Source: an uncultured Ruminococcus sp.
GTDB taxonomy: Bacteria; Bacillota; Clostridia; Lachnospirales; Lachnospiraceae
Direction of reading: 5' to 3'
Length of the DNA stretch: 64,000 nucleotides
NCBI GenBank assembly: GCA_900544395.1
Contig: UQVC01000007.1
Location: forward strand, 1-64,000
In this document: positions 44,262-52,880 of the stretch, one piece after another
Position numbering within the stretch: the first letter of the stretch is position 1
Layout: each line of letters starts with the position of its first letter
Program-made: the position numbers and the translations under genes
Notes under the pieces: model-generated
Database searches by the model: none
Seen by the model: the letters and a program-made list of their open reading frames with translations, nothing else
What the model was told of the DNA's origin: nothing

Positions 44262-45242
44262 CTATTCTGGTTCAACAGTATCAACATTTAAAGAGTCTAT
44301 TAACTGTGCTCCTGTATTAAAATCAAGGAAATCGCATCCATGTGCTAAATTAAGATAACATTCTAAGACAGAGTAATATCCCTGTAAATATGGGTTTTGT
44401 CCACATGTCACTTGAATACTTCCATTTTTTATATGTTGGAGCATTCCTTCTGTCAAATCAAATCCAGCTGCATATACCTTTCCTGATAAATCATAATCTT
44501 CTATAACACTTCCTATTGCTTCTGAATACACATCTACCCCAATAATTGCCTTTACATCCTTATTTGCTAGATACGCATTTTCAATAACACTATATGCATT
44601 TGTCAAGTCAGTTCCAATATCAATAGTTTTCAATTTTGAAATCTTTCCACCATACTCTTCTGCCGCACAATCAATTCCTTTTTCTCTCGCAACAAGTGCT
44701 GAATCAGTTGGACCACAAGATGCAATGATATAGGTCCCTTCACCACCCATCTTATCAAAAATATACTTTCCTAATTCATATCCTGCCTTTTCATAATCTT
44801 GTCCTACAAATGCTTCTGTTCCACAATTTTCTGCATCTTGATTGAATCCTACTACGGGAATTCCCTTATCATTCGCTTCTTTTATAATACTGTTAAATCC
44901 TGTAGAATCCCATGTTACTGTTGCAATTGCATCTGCCCCAGAAGCAATTGCTGTCTCAATAAGACTAACTTGTTCTGGTAAAGAACTCGCCACATTTGGT
45001 GCTGAAACATTTACGTCAATTCCCAAATCTTTTCCTGCCTGCAATGCTCCTTCCTGCATTTTTGTATAAAATGAACCGTTGAGGGCATGCAAAACAACCG
45101 AAATTTTAAAATCCGATTTTTTCTGTCCGGATTCTGTTGCTTCTGTTTTTCTCTCTATTCCAGAACCTTCAGCATTACTACATCCAAATAATGAAATAAT
45201 CATCAAACCACATATCAACAATGCTAATAGTTTCTTTTTCAT
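44262..45242 (-). CDS. rbsB: Sugar-binding lipoprotein (RbsB-like)
   Basis: A 326-residue periplasmic-binding-fold protein of the ribose/galactose type. It has a lipoprotein signal (KKKLLALLICGLMIISLFGC, Cys about residue 20) and typical segments VVLHALNGSFYTKMQEGA, SGADAIATVTWDS and GIPVVGFNQDAEN. The ATG at 45240-45242 is chosen because AAAGGAG lies eight bases upstream. Its ligand is probably a pentose or similar monosaccharide; context argues against plain ribose. Confidence 0.92.
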   Translation of the reverse strand: MKKKLLALLICGLMIISLFGCSNAEGSGIERKTEATESGQKKSDFKISVVLHALNGSFYTKMQEGALQAGKDLGIDVNVSAPNVASSLPEQVSLIETAIASGADAIATVTWDSTGFNSIIKEANDKGIPVVGFNQDAENCGTEAFVGQDYEKAGYELGKYIFDKMGGEGTYIIASCGPTDSALVAREKGIDCAAEEYGGKISKLKTIDIGTDLTNAYSVIENAYLANKDVKAIIGVDVYSEAIGSVIEDYDLSGKVYAAGFDLTEGMLQHIKNGSIQVTCGQNPYLQGYYSVLECYLNLAHGCDFLDFNTGAQLIDSLNVDTVEPE

Positions 45243-45274
45243 ATTCTTTCTCCTTTCCAATTCCGAATATTTTC

Positions 45275-45754
45275 TTAATTATCATATTTTGTACGTTCTT
45301 CATAGTATCCTGGAACAATTACACCTTCTTTTAAAAACCATTTTTTTGCATCAATCCCTGCTACAAGCACTACATTTCCCCAAGGCATAAAATCCCCTGT
45401 TCTTACTATATATTTTGCTTGTGACAAATATTTTGCGAAAAAGTCTTCATGCAACATTGTATCCACTTGCATATTTTCATATCTCTTCTTTGTAAGTCTT
45501 TGCACATTTTGAAAATGAACTGGATTATAAATTTTCTGTTCTTCCGCAACTACTACTTTTTCAAAAATCATTTCCTCCATAATTAAATCTAACACTGTTT
45601 CAATTGTAGGAATGTCTTTAGATATGGCTAAGTCCACTCTCTGTTCTGATCTTTTAATTGGTACCCCAGCATCACCTACTATCATGACATCTGTATGTCC
45701 CATGTCCGCAACAGCTTTCATTAACTCTTTATTTAAAATTCCATGTTTCTTCAA
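45275..45754 (-). CDS. rbsD: RbsD/FucU-family sugar mutarotase
   Basis: A 159-residue protein that interconverts ring forms of a sugar to speed its isomerisation or phosphorylation. The conserved start LKKHGILNKELMKAVADMGHTD carries the catalytic His, and the end segment IVRTGDFMPWGNVVLVAG the conserved Tyr/Trp region. At 159 residues it is longer than classic RbsD (about 131-140). The start is read as TTG overlapping the ribokinase stop (TTGA), with AAGGGAG eight bases before; the upstream GTG is too close to that site. Confidence 0.85.
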   Translation of the reverse strand: MKKHGILNKELMKAVADMGHTDVMIVGDAGVPIKRSEQRVDLAISKDIPTIETVLDLIMEEMIFEKVVVAEEQKIYNPVHFQNVQRLTKKRYENMQVDTMLHEDFFAKYLSQAKYIVRTGDFMPWGNVVLVAGIDAKKWFLKEGVIVPGYYEERTKYDN

Positions 45755-46686
45755 TCCACACACTCCCTTAAAAATGACTCTACTTCTTGTCGACTTGGAA
45801 TTGCATCAATTACGCCATAACGTGTTACAGCAATTCCAGCTGCTGCATTTCCAAATTTTACTGCTGAAACAATATCTTTGCCTTCCGCAAGTGCTACACA
45901 AAACGCACCAATAAAGGTATCACCTGCTCCTGTTGTATCAACCGCTTGAACAGAATTTCCCTCCACATGCACTTTCATATGCTCATTTTTAACATATACA
46001 CCGTTACTTCCAAGCGTCACAATAACATTTTTGGCTCCTTTTTCAAATAAACGTTCTGCGACCATTTCATCTGTAATCGGATCATCTGTTGACAGCCCTA
46101 AAATTTGCCTTCCTTCTGATTGATTTGGAATCAAATAAGTACAACGTTTTAATATTTCCTCTGACAAAGTATCGTATGGTGCAGGATTTAAAATAAAAGG
46201 AATCCCTTCTTCCTGACACCGCCGCGATGCATATTCCACAATTTCCATACTGCACTCTAATTGCATAAGTAAAAGTTTGCATGACTTAATAGCAGGCATC
46301 ATCATTTCAATATCCTCTATGCCATATTCTTTATTAGCAGCAAAATCAATCACAATCTCGTTTTCTCCATCTGCATTGACATAAATCAAGCCAACTCCTG
46401 TTGACATCCCCGTTTTACTTCTTCTGACATACGTTGCATCAATATTTTCTTTTCTATACATTTCCAGCGCTTCTGTTCCAAATTCATCTTTTCCCACACA
46501 TGTTCCATAAACAACTTGTGCCCCCATTCTAGCTGCTGCTACCGCTTGATTTGAACCTTTTCCTCCTTTCATTTCCTGAAAATCATGCCCTGATACCGTT
46601 TCTCCCGGTTCTGGAAAATAATCACTAACAATTGTCATTCCAACAGCATAACTTCCTACTACAGCAATTTTTTCCTTCTGTTTCAT
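45751..46686 (-). CDS. rbsK: Ribokinase-like sugar kinase (PfkB family)
   Basis: A 311-residue kinase. The N-terminal sugar-binding motif GGKGSNQAVAAARMGA and the C-terminal anion-hole/catalytic motif DTTGAGDTFIGAF (catalytic Asp) are intact; VTLGSNGVY and LNPAPY match ribokinases. It is the first gene of the operon, placed 75 bases downstream of a perfect operator. With an isomerase in the operon, the substrate may be a ketose such as ribulose. Confidence 0.9.
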   Translation of the reverse strand: MKQKEKIAVVGSYAVGMTIVSDYFPEPGETVSGHDFQEMKGGKGSNQAVAAARMGAQVVYGTCVGKDEFGTEALEMYRKENIDATYVRRSKTGMSTGVGLIYVNADGENEIVIDFAANKEYGIEDIEMMMPAIKSCKLLLMQLECSMEIVEYASRRCQEEGIPFILNPAPYDTLSEEILKRCTYLIPNQSEGRQILGLSTDDPITDEMVAERLFEKGAKNVIVTLGSNGVYVKNEHMKVHVEGNSVQAVDTTGAGDTFIGAFCVALAEGKDIVSAVKFGNAAAGIAVTRYGVIDAIPSRQEVESFLRECVD

Positions 46687-46761
46687 AGCTAATCACCTCC
46701 TGTATAATTTATAGAAACAATCAAATATTCCTTTTGACTGTCATCTATCTTAAAAATGCAT

Positions 46762-46783
46762 AGAAGGTAAACGTTTACCTTCT
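46762..46783. promoter_or_regulatory. LacI-type operator of the rbs-like operon (22-bp perfect palindrome)
   Basis: The half-site AGAAGGTAAAC is followed immediately by its exact complement, centred on a CG at 46772-46773. This is the classic even-symmetry LacI/PurR/RbsR operator. It lies between the repressor gene and rbsK, upstream of the latter. Confidence 0.85.
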
Positions 46784-46791
46784 TATAAAAA

Positions 46792-46829
46792 CCGCACTAA
46801 CTTTTTTCATATAGTTAGCGCTATTTTCT
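46792..46829 (-). terminator. Terminator of the LacI gene
   Basis: On the minus strand GCGCTAAC and GTTAGTGC form an eight-base stem, followed by GGTTTTTAT. It lies just upstream of the operator of the next operon and partly overlaps the end of the repressor gene. Confidence 0.7.
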
Positions 46830-47846
46830 TAAATCTTGAACACTTTTTCCGATATTAATCACGGGATCTATAATGTATTCCATTTGTTCTAGATTCTGAC
46901 CATCTATCAGTTCCTTCAGACATCTTGCTGCACAAATTCCCAACTCTACACCCCTAAAACTTACTGCTGTCAGAGCTGGATGATTTCTCTCCATAAACGC
47001 TGTATTATCCAACCCTATTAATGACACTTCTCCCGGAACTTTTCTTTTATTACGCTTTAACATATTATGCACTCCAACACAAATCAAGTCATTTGCAGCA
47101 ATTAATGCTGTAAATTTTTGTTCTTGAATAATTTTGGCTGTACTAAATATATTATTTTCAAATTTATAATCAGCATTTGCAATCAGATTTTTATCAATTT
47201 TAAGCGCATGCTTTTTCATGCCTTTTAAATATCCCGAAAATCTCAAAGCACTATTTTTCGCATCATTAGGTCCCCCTATAAATGCAATGTCTCTATGACC
47301 ATTTGCAACTAAATAGTCTACCGCCATTTCTCCTGAAAGTATATTATTTCCTCTAACATTGCAACAATCCTCTAATTCCGTCCCATATCTTTCAATCGTA
47401 ACAATCGGAAATCCCTGTTTTCGTAATTTTAATATAATATTATTATTCTCTTGATTATTTAGCGTAGAAATGACCATTCCATCTACTAAACCATTAGACA
47501 TACTTTCAATATATTGCTTTTCTCGTTCTACACTTTCAAGAGTAGAACATAAAATAGGTCGAATATTGTGTCCTTTGAAATAGTCTTCTAAGCCCGTATA
47601 TAATTCTTGATAAAAATAGTAATGAATGTCTGGAATCAAAACTGCTACTAATCCTGTCTTCCGAGTTACCAAAGAACGAGCCATAATATTAGGTACATAC
47701 CCTAATTCTTTCGCTACATTTCTAATTTCTGCTTCCGTTTGTGCACTATATCTTCCTGGTACATTATTCATGACTCTCGAAACTGTTGCAATAGAAACTC
47801 CACATTTTTCAGCAATATCTTTTATAGTAACATTTGACTTACTCAT
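46821..47846 (-). CDS. LacI-family repressor of the rbs-like operon
   Basis: A 341-residue regulator. The N-terminal HTH (TIKDIAEKCGVSIATVSRVMNN) and hinge helix (YVPNIMARSLVTRKTGLVAVLIPD) are complete; the effector domain includes GYLKGMKKHAL and FTALIAANDLICVGVHNML. It has its own strong promoter. A perfect 22-base operator precedes the adjacent operon and a partial match (AAACGTTT core) lies in its own leader, so it probably represses both. Sugar ligand unknown. Confidence 0.93.
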   Translation of the reverse strand: MSKSNVTIKDIAEKCGVSIATVSRVMNNVPGRYSAQTEAEIRNVAKELGYVPNIMARSLVTRKTGLVAVLIPDIHYYFYQELYTGLEDYFKGHNIRPILCSTLESVEREKQYIESMSNGLVDGMVISTLNNQENNNIILKLRKQGFPIVTIERYGTELEDCCNVRGNNILSGEMAVDYLVANGHRDIAFIGGPNDAKNSALRFSGYLKGMKKHALKIDKNLIANADYKFENNIFSTAKIIQEQKFTALIAANDLICVGVHNMLKRNKRKVPGEVSLIGLDNTAFMERNHPALTAVSFRGVELGICAARCLKELIDGQNLEQMEYIIDPVINIGKSVQDLRK

Positions 47847-47848
47847 TG

Positions 47849-47863
47849 GTTAAACGTTTTCCT
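47849..47863. promoter_or_regulatory. Probable autoregulatory LacI operator
   Basis: GGTTAAACGTTTTCC shares the AAACGTTT core and the outer GG/CC with the palindrome at 46762-46783. It lies between the -10 and the start codon of the repressor gene, where binding would block its own expression. Confidence 0.6.
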
Positions 47864-47876
47864 TTTCTTTTCCTTT

Positions 47877-47905
47877 AATATAAATTATCCTATCTATTAT
47901 GTCAA
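47877..47905 (-). promoter_or_regulatory. Promoter of the LacI repressor gene
   Basis: TTGACA (47900-47905) and TATATT (47877-47882) on the minus strand with a 17-base spacer. The rest of 47906-48117 is A/T-rich with no credible gene. Confidence 0.75.
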
Positions 47906-48117
47906 CATTTTTCAATTATTTTATTTCTTTTCGTCTAATATACACAAATCTCTTATACTATTTTCATTACTATTTTATCTAATTCAATTTCTCTCATCCA
48001 ATAACTGAATTCTTCTAATTTAAAATTTTGATTAAACCACATAATTGTATACCGATTGGAAGTTATACCCGTACTCTCTATTGCTCTTAGTTTTCTCCGT
48101 TTTCATTCTGACCATAC

Positions 48118-48148
48118 ACAAAAAATCCGCAGACCATAATCTGCGGAA
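48118..48148 (-). terminator. Terminator after tRNA-Asn
   Basis: On the minus strand TCCGCAGA and TCTGCGGA form a stem, followed by TTTTTTG. Confidence 0.75.
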
Positions 48149-48156
48149 TCTTGTAA

Positions 48157-48228
48157 CTCCCCGAGTTGGGTTCGAACCAACGACCCTTCGGTTAACAGCC
48201 GAATGCTCTACCACTGAGCTATCGAGGA
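48157..48228 (-). tRNA. tRNA-Asn (GTT)
   Basis: A 72-base cloverleaf: acceptor TCCTCGA/TCGGGGA, D arm GCTC/GAGC, anticodon stem TTCGG/CCGAA with loop CTGTTAA giving GTT, T arm GTTGG-TTCGAAC-CCAAC, discriminator G. CCA is not encoded. It follows tRNA-Ala by 37 bases, probably in one transcript. Confidence 0.95.
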
Positions 48229-48241
48229 ATATTATAAAATT

Positions 48242-48262
48242 GACTCAGTGCTTTCACTGAGT
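48242..48262 (-). other. Hairpin between the two tRNA genes
   Basis: ACTCAGTG and CACTGAGT form a perfect eight-base stem with a four-base loop, with only a weak U run. It may be a processing signal or weak terminator. Confidence 0.45.
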
Positions 48263-48265
48263 AAG

Positions 48266-48338
48266 TGGAGAATACGAGATTCGAACTCGTGACCTCCTGC
48301 TTGCAAGGCAGGCGCTCTCCCAACTGAGCTAATCCCCC
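48266..48338 (-). tRNA. tRNA-Ala (TGC)
   Basis: A 73-base cloverleaf: acceptor GGGGGAT/ATTCTCC (with two G-U pairs), D arm GCTC/GAGC, anticodon stem CCTGC/GCAGG with loop CTTGCAA giving TGC, T arm ACGAG-TTCGAAT-CTCGT, discriminator A. CCA is not encoded. The gene lies outside any visible rRNA operon. Confidence 0.95.
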
Positions 48339-48477
48339 GTTCAAGCTGTTCAGTTATCACTGACAGCTATTAAAAGATACCATAGAATCCCGGACATGTC
48401 AATACATTTTTTCAATTTTTTGTAAAAATATATATTTTTTCTTCAAATCCAATTTTTTACTCCGATTCTGATACTCT

Positions 48478-49296
48478 CTAAAATGACAGCAGTTTCGTGA
48501 TCAGCACATTACTGTCATACAAAAATGTCAGAATACTACTCTGTTCGATCATCTCAAAACAAGCCTGTCCGACCTGATTAGAATATAACAGCGTAATGAT
48601 TAAAAACAACAGCCAGACAATCAGCAATGCCGCGCCGGCTCCGATCACAGCGCCGCCCAGATGATTGACAAATCCAAGCACCGGCAGCTCACCCAGCAAA
48701 TCCACTGCTGCCATCAGAGCCTTTACCAGAATCCAAACCAGAATAAATGTCACCAGAAATGAAACTACATTTAAGATCATTCTGGAAATATAAGAAGCCG
48801 CATATTCCGGAAAGGTCTTCACTCCAAGCTCTTCATAAATGGTGCTGTTGTTATTTTCCAGAAGTCTGTCTTTCACAAACTGTGGAAGCTCTGCCTGTTC
48901 AATCTTCTGAATCTGCACTTCTTTCGGGATTTCTCCGATTACATTCAATAATTCCTGAATGCTGATCCCCAGTCTGCTAAAATCCAGATTGTTGATATCT
49001 GCGATCTGATCTTCATTCAGCGCTCCCAGAGGAGTGTCGCTTAAATCCTTCTCTTTTAATGACTCGGCTGATAAATCCGGCATAAATACTTCCATACATT
49101 TCTCTTCGATCAGTTCATCTGCGGGAGTCCATTCGATCAAAGCCTGGCTGACATACGGTGATAAAAAGATCACCAGTACTATCGTCAACACCGTAGCCAA
49201 CAGGGAAATGCCGATTTTTAACATTCCCCGAATATAGCCCACTACAATACTGATCAGAAAGATCACGCCTACAATAATCAATAACCAATTATCCAT
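48478..49296 (-). CDS. CvpA-family membrane protein
   Basis: A 272-residue protein with a CvpA-type arrangement: two N-terminal helices (about 5-50, with GYIRGMLKIGISLLATVLT), a soluble insert of about 120 residues rich in acidic residues, and two or three C-terminal helices (about 170-235, VLGFVNHLGGAVIGAGAALLIVW). CvpA proteins affect cell envelope and secretion; the insert makes this member longer than E. coli CvpA (162 residues). It is nine bases downstream of the DUF5711 gene. Confidence 0.8.
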   Translation of the reverse strand: MDNWLLIIVGVIFLISIVVGYIRGMLKIGISLLATVLTIVLVIFLSPYVSQALIEWTPADELIEEKCMEVFMPDLSAESLKEKDLSDTPLGALNEDQIADINNLDFSRLGISIQELLNVIGEIPKEVQIQKIEQAELPQFVKDRLLENNNSTIYEELGVKTFPEYAASYISRMILNVVSFLVTFILVWILVKALMAAVDLLGELPVLGFVNHLGGAVIGAGAALLIVWLLFLIITLLYSNQVGQACFEMIEQSSILTFLYDSNVLITKLLSF

Positions 49297-49304
49297 ATTT
49301 TCTC

Positions 49305-50498
49305 CTAATTTGTCAAATAAACCACTCGCATCTCATCTTCACCTACGATCAGATACCTGTGGATTCCCGCTGTCGGAATCACTTCCTGTACATTCATTCC
49401 CCAGTCGCCTTTAAATCTTCGGATCCCTGTCTCCGTAATCACACAGCCTCTGCTGCCGTCAAACAAAAGAATCTCGTCTTCCACCATCTTCACATGGCTG
49501 TACTCCCCTGTAATCTCCCGATTCAAAAGTTGTGCTCCGTTTTTATCATAAAGCTGCACTTCATACCCGGACTTCTCTTTATTCATGAGTATAAATCCAA
49601 TATACTTATCTGTATGAAACTCACTGCGGATCTCCTGATTCAGGTGGACTTCCTTTTTCTGTTTGACAGAGTCTGTACCTTCGTAGATCACAAAAGATTT
49701 ATCCCCCACTGCAACAGATGTAGATTCATCCATAAAAAACACATCGGGGATCACCATCTGGTCAAACTCGTCCATTTTGACCAGATTATCCGTCTCCTTC
49801 TGCCCGGTTTCTCCAAAGTTATAAAATGCGATCCTGGACTGCAGCACTGTATTTTTTGTGGACAGATACGACACCATCAGTGTCTGCCCGTCTGCCGACA
49901 TATCCAGCCCGATGGGATAGCCGGTGCTGCTGATATTGACCTGATGCTCTACCAGAACATTCCCCGTTGCATCATAGGAAATGATCTGCGGAGTGGATTC
50001 ATTTTTTAACACCGCACTTACAATTCCCTGGTTAGAAACAGAAACTCTTTCAATCGGCAAAGGCGTTTCAAACTCCCCCTTTAATCCGTTTTTCTGAAAA
50101 ACCATGATTGTGTTTCCGCCAATATCTGCAACTGCAAATGCTTCTTCATTGACATCAATGGCCGGATTTTGTATCTGGCAGGACTGTATCCATTTTTCTT
50201 CGTTTTTTTCATTTAAAAATACAATCCCATCCCGACTGTAACGGATGACCCCGTCTGAAAATGCAAGATACTGATTACTGTCTTCTGTATTTCGCTGATA
50301 CGAATCCGCCGTCTGAACAGAAGTATAGGTCTTATTTTCTATGACCAGCCAGGTTCCTGCGACCATCATCACTCCCAGGATGATCCGAATCACCCATTGT
50401 CCCAGTACACTTCGGCGATGCTGTCTGATCTTACGGCGGATGATTTCCATATCCATTGACCCGGAAAATGAAAATCGTGGATTCTTCTTTTGCTTCAT
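49305..50498 (-). CDS. DUF5711-type membrane-anchored beta-propeller-like protein
   Basis: A 397-residue protein with a basic N-terminus, one membrane helix (about residues 33-52) and a long extracytoplasmic region of short beta-strand repeats (YSRDGIVFLNEKNEEKW, then AVADIGGNTIMVF) resembling a beta-propeller, as in the DUF5711 family common in Lachnospiraceae. No catalytic motif is seen. It lies in an envelope gene group with CvpA and a LysM protein; function unknown. Confidence 0.7.
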   Translation of the reverse strand: MKQKKNPRFSFSGSMDMEIIRRKIRQHRRSVLGQWVIRIILGVMMVAGTWLVIENKTYTSVQTADSYQRNTEDSNQYLAFSDGVIRYSRDGIVFLNEKNEEKWIQSCQIQNPAIDVNEEAFAVADIGGNTIMVFQKNGLKGEFETPLPIERVSVSNQGIVSAVLKNESTPQIISYDATGNVLVEHQVNISSTGYPIGLDMSADGQTLMVSYLSTKNTVLQSRIAFYNFGETGQKETDNLVKMDEFDQMVIPDVFFMDESTSVAVGDKSFVIYEGTDSVKQKKEVHLNQEIRSEFHTDKYIGFILMNKEKSGYEVQLYDKNGAQLLNREITGEYSHVKMVEDEILLFDGSRGCVITETGIRRFKGDWGMNVQEVIPTAGIHRYLIVGEDEMRVVYLTN

Positions 50499-50551
50499 AT
50501 CCGTCCCCTTATCTGTTTCGTTTCATCTTATTTTCCGATTATAACATTATT

Positions 50552-51664
50552 TCAGGGCAATAGCAATTTCTGCCCGATATAAATCAGATTCCCATCTGTG
50601 ATCCCATTCATTTTACAGATGGAGTCTACATGGGAAACATCTCCGTATGCTTTTCTGCTGATAATTGCCAGTGTGTCTCCCTGCTCCACTACATAGATTC
50701 CATCTTCGTCTTTTTCCGTCACCTTCTCATCAACATCTTCCGTTTCGCTTTTCATTTCATCTTCTGATTCTGCCTCCACAGCCGGATTTAACACGTCTTC
50801 TGGTATTTCTGTTCCGTCTGATTTTTCAATTTCTGCCGATACTTCGGTGATTGCTCCGCTTGTCTCCTGCACTTCCGGCATTTCTTTTGTCGCATCATTT
50901 CCTGCTTTCGCCTGTTCAATCGCTTTTTGAACCGATTTCATTTTTCCGAAATTATTGAGTGTCGAAACACCCATGATCACTGCCACAAGCACTAACACTG
51001 CACTTGCCACATACATCAAACGATTGGGTTTTTTCTGATTTGTCCTGCTTTCTCGACTGCGGACCATGTTCCGAAAGTCCTTAGCAGCTCTGTCCTCAAC
51101 AGTTTCCGAGGGAGACACCCCATTCTTTCTTCGAGACGCGATCATGTAGTTCTGCATGCATGGATTTTTCTCATAATACGTATATCGGCCTCCAATCTGC
51201 ATCAGATCATTTAATTTGTGCACAAAATAGGATTCCTCTTTTTCCACCGCATCTTTCATAACAAAAACAGTATTTTGTTTCGGGAATGACTTTTTATGAA
51301 GTTTCACTATATTGCTCTTTGCATCCAGTTCTACTCCGGGCTGTGCGATAAACCAACCCAACATTTCTCCGTCTTCAAAATACTGTTTACAGTCCTCATA
51401 TGCATTTTTCCATGTCTCATCATCGATCACGTATTCATTTCCCACAAGCTTCAGCTCATGCATCTGGATTGCTCCATATATGTACACATACTCTTCCTCT
51501 TCACTCTTTTGCATATCTCCTACAAGAAATGCTCCGATGGGTCCGTCCTTGGCTTTCTCGCAAAGCTGCAAAAAGAACGTATCTACATAATCCTCCACAT
51601 AAATCTTCGGGCTGTCACTCACATTTCCAATCTGTCGAACATTTTTTGGAATCTGTCTCTCCAT
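50552..51664 (-). CDS. Membrane protein with degenerate JAMM/MPN-like N-terminus and C-terminal LysM domain
   Basis: A 370-residue protein. Residues 25-140 look like an MPN (JAMM) fold (IGAFLVGDM, YVYIYGAIQM, then MLGWFIAQPGVEL at 102-113), but the metal-binding His-x-His that would follow GWF is replaced by Ile-Ala-Gln, so it should lack protease activity. A basic linker is followed by one membrane helix (about 216-233), an acidic low-complexity stretch and a LysM domain (about 322-370, VVEQGDTLAIISRKAYG) that would bind peptidoglycan outside. The start at 51664 has AAGGAGG nine bases upstream. The JAMM resemblance is my reading of motif spacing and needs a structure-based test. Confidence 0.7.
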   Translation of the reverse strand: MERQIPKNVRQIGNVSDSPKIYVEDYVDTFFLQLCEKAKDGPIGAFLVGDMQKSEEEEYVYIYGAIQMHELKLVGNEYVIDDETWKNAYEDCKQYFEDGEMLGWFIAQPGVELDAKSNIVKLHKKSFPKQNTVFVMKDAVEKEESYFVHKLNDLMQIGGRYTYYEKNPCMQNYMIASRRKNGVSPSETVEDRAAKDFRNMVRSRESRTNQKKPNRLMYVASAVLVLVAVIMGVSTLNNFGKMKSVQKAIEQAKAGNDATKEMPEVQETSGAITEVSAEIEKSDGTEIPEDVLNPAVEAESEDEMKSETEDVDEKVTEKDEDGIYVVEQGDTLAIISRKAYGDVSHVDSICKMNGITDGNLIYIGQKLLLP

Positions 51665-51794
51665 GTTACTATTCCTCCTTGATTCAATTTCGTCTTGCAG
51701 AAAGCCTGTCCGCTTCCCGGGTTCTTTTAGAGAATAGCACACGAAAAAGGCCGATTTTATCACTTAATGTCACATAAGTTCGACAAAAATTTTA

Positions 51795-52331
51795 TCAAGA
51801 CTGCGAGCTTCTTTTCATACTCTCAAATGTTCCGCAGTACTTATCTGTCAACGTGGTGATCCACCCCTCCTTTGTATGGGGAATGCTGAACAATGTCACC
51901 GGCCACATATGTGCCCAGATCACATCTTTCTCTATGCTGTTCAAATCAAACAAACGACAGGCATGTGAGAGCGCTGTTTTCGGATGCGTCAGCCCGTGAA
52001 ACCGCTTCCCCGTCTCCTTTGCATGAGTATGCCAGTCATACAAAAACAGATCATGCAGCATTCCTCCCCTGGCTGCCGATCTGGCATTCAGATGCAGAAA
52101 TCTGCACCATACATAATTATAGTAAGCGACATGAAGGCAATGCTGGTAGCAATTCGTTGTTCCGTGGTGAGGGTATAACTTCATACGAAGTACCACCGGA
52201 TGTTTTGCAAGATCCTCAATACATTCCCAAAATTCTTCCTCCCACTTCCGCTTCCTCAACAGGAACGCTTCTTTGTGCTTTCTGATATAAATACTCTCCA
52301 GCTTTTTGATCATACGATACCATAACTTCAA
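51795..52331 (-). CDS. HD-domain-like hydrolase
   Basis: A 178-residue cytosolic protein. HGTTNCYQHCLHVAYY and GGMLHDLFLYDW give the spaced His and His-Asp pair of HD metal-dependent phosphohydrolases, and HPKTALSHA and DVIWAHMWP supply later His residues. The start is read as TTG at 52331 with AAAGGAG nine bases before; the ATG six codons later is an alternative. It probably acts on a nucleotide or phosphoester; the substrate is unknown. It precedes the LysM gene by 130 bases. Confidence 0.72.
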   Translation of the reverse strand: MKLWYRMIKKLESIYIRKHKEAFLLRKRKWEEEFWECIEDLAKHPVVLRMKLYPHHGTTNCYQHCLHVAYYNYVWCRFLHLNARSAARGGMLHDLFLYDWHTHAKETGKRFHGLTHPKTALSHACRLFDLNSIEKDVIWAHMWPVTLFSIPHTKEGWITTLTDKYCGTFESMKRSSQS

Positions 52332-52562
52332 AATTTTTCACTCCTTTTTCCACAGACATTTTGTTTTCTGAACCAGTTTTCCACATTTTCTGCGTCATAT
52401 TTTCACAATACTTATATTGTACCACCGAACCCAAAAGATTTCCCGACATTTCCTCCATTTTTGTAGACTCTGAACAAATTCTATGATATAAATATACAAT
52501 AAGAATCTATTTATAAGTCTGTCACTTGTAAATATAAACCAAAGAAAGAGAGGGGATTTCCT

Positions 52563-52874
52563 ATGGCATTTTGCAAAAACTGCGGTACGCAGATCGATGA
52601 CAAGGCTACCATCTGTCCGAACTGCGGAACTGCTCAAAACACCGTAACACCAAACACACCTCCACAGGTAACTGACAATGGCGGCTTTCTCTGGGGATTG
52701 TTAGGCTGCTGTATCCCGATTGTAGGTCTTGTCTTATTCCTTGTGTGGAAAGACACAAAACCAAAAACTGCCAAAGCTGCCGGAATCGGAGCATTGGTCA
52801 GTGTCATCATTGGTATTTTGTGGTACATTCTGGTCGCTGTGGTCGGAGTCGGCATTGCCAGCATGGGATTCTAA
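52563..52874 (+). CDS. Zinc-ribbon membrane protein
   Basis: A 103-residue protein that begins with a zinc ribbon (FCKNCGTQ...ICPNCGTA, two Cys-x-x-Cys pairs within residues 3-25) followed by a Pro/Thr linker and two hydrophobic segments (about 40-60 and 75-100). AGAGAGGGG precedes the start. Such short proteins are common in Firmicutes; the role is unknown. It is followed six bases later by a DUF2085 gene. Confidence 0.78.
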   Translation: MAFCKNCGTQIDDKATICPNCGTAQNTVTPNTPPQVTDNGGFLWGLLGCCIPIVGLVLFLVWKDTKPKTAKAAGIGALVSVIIGILWYILVAVVGVGIASMGF

Positions 52875-52880
52875 GATCTT

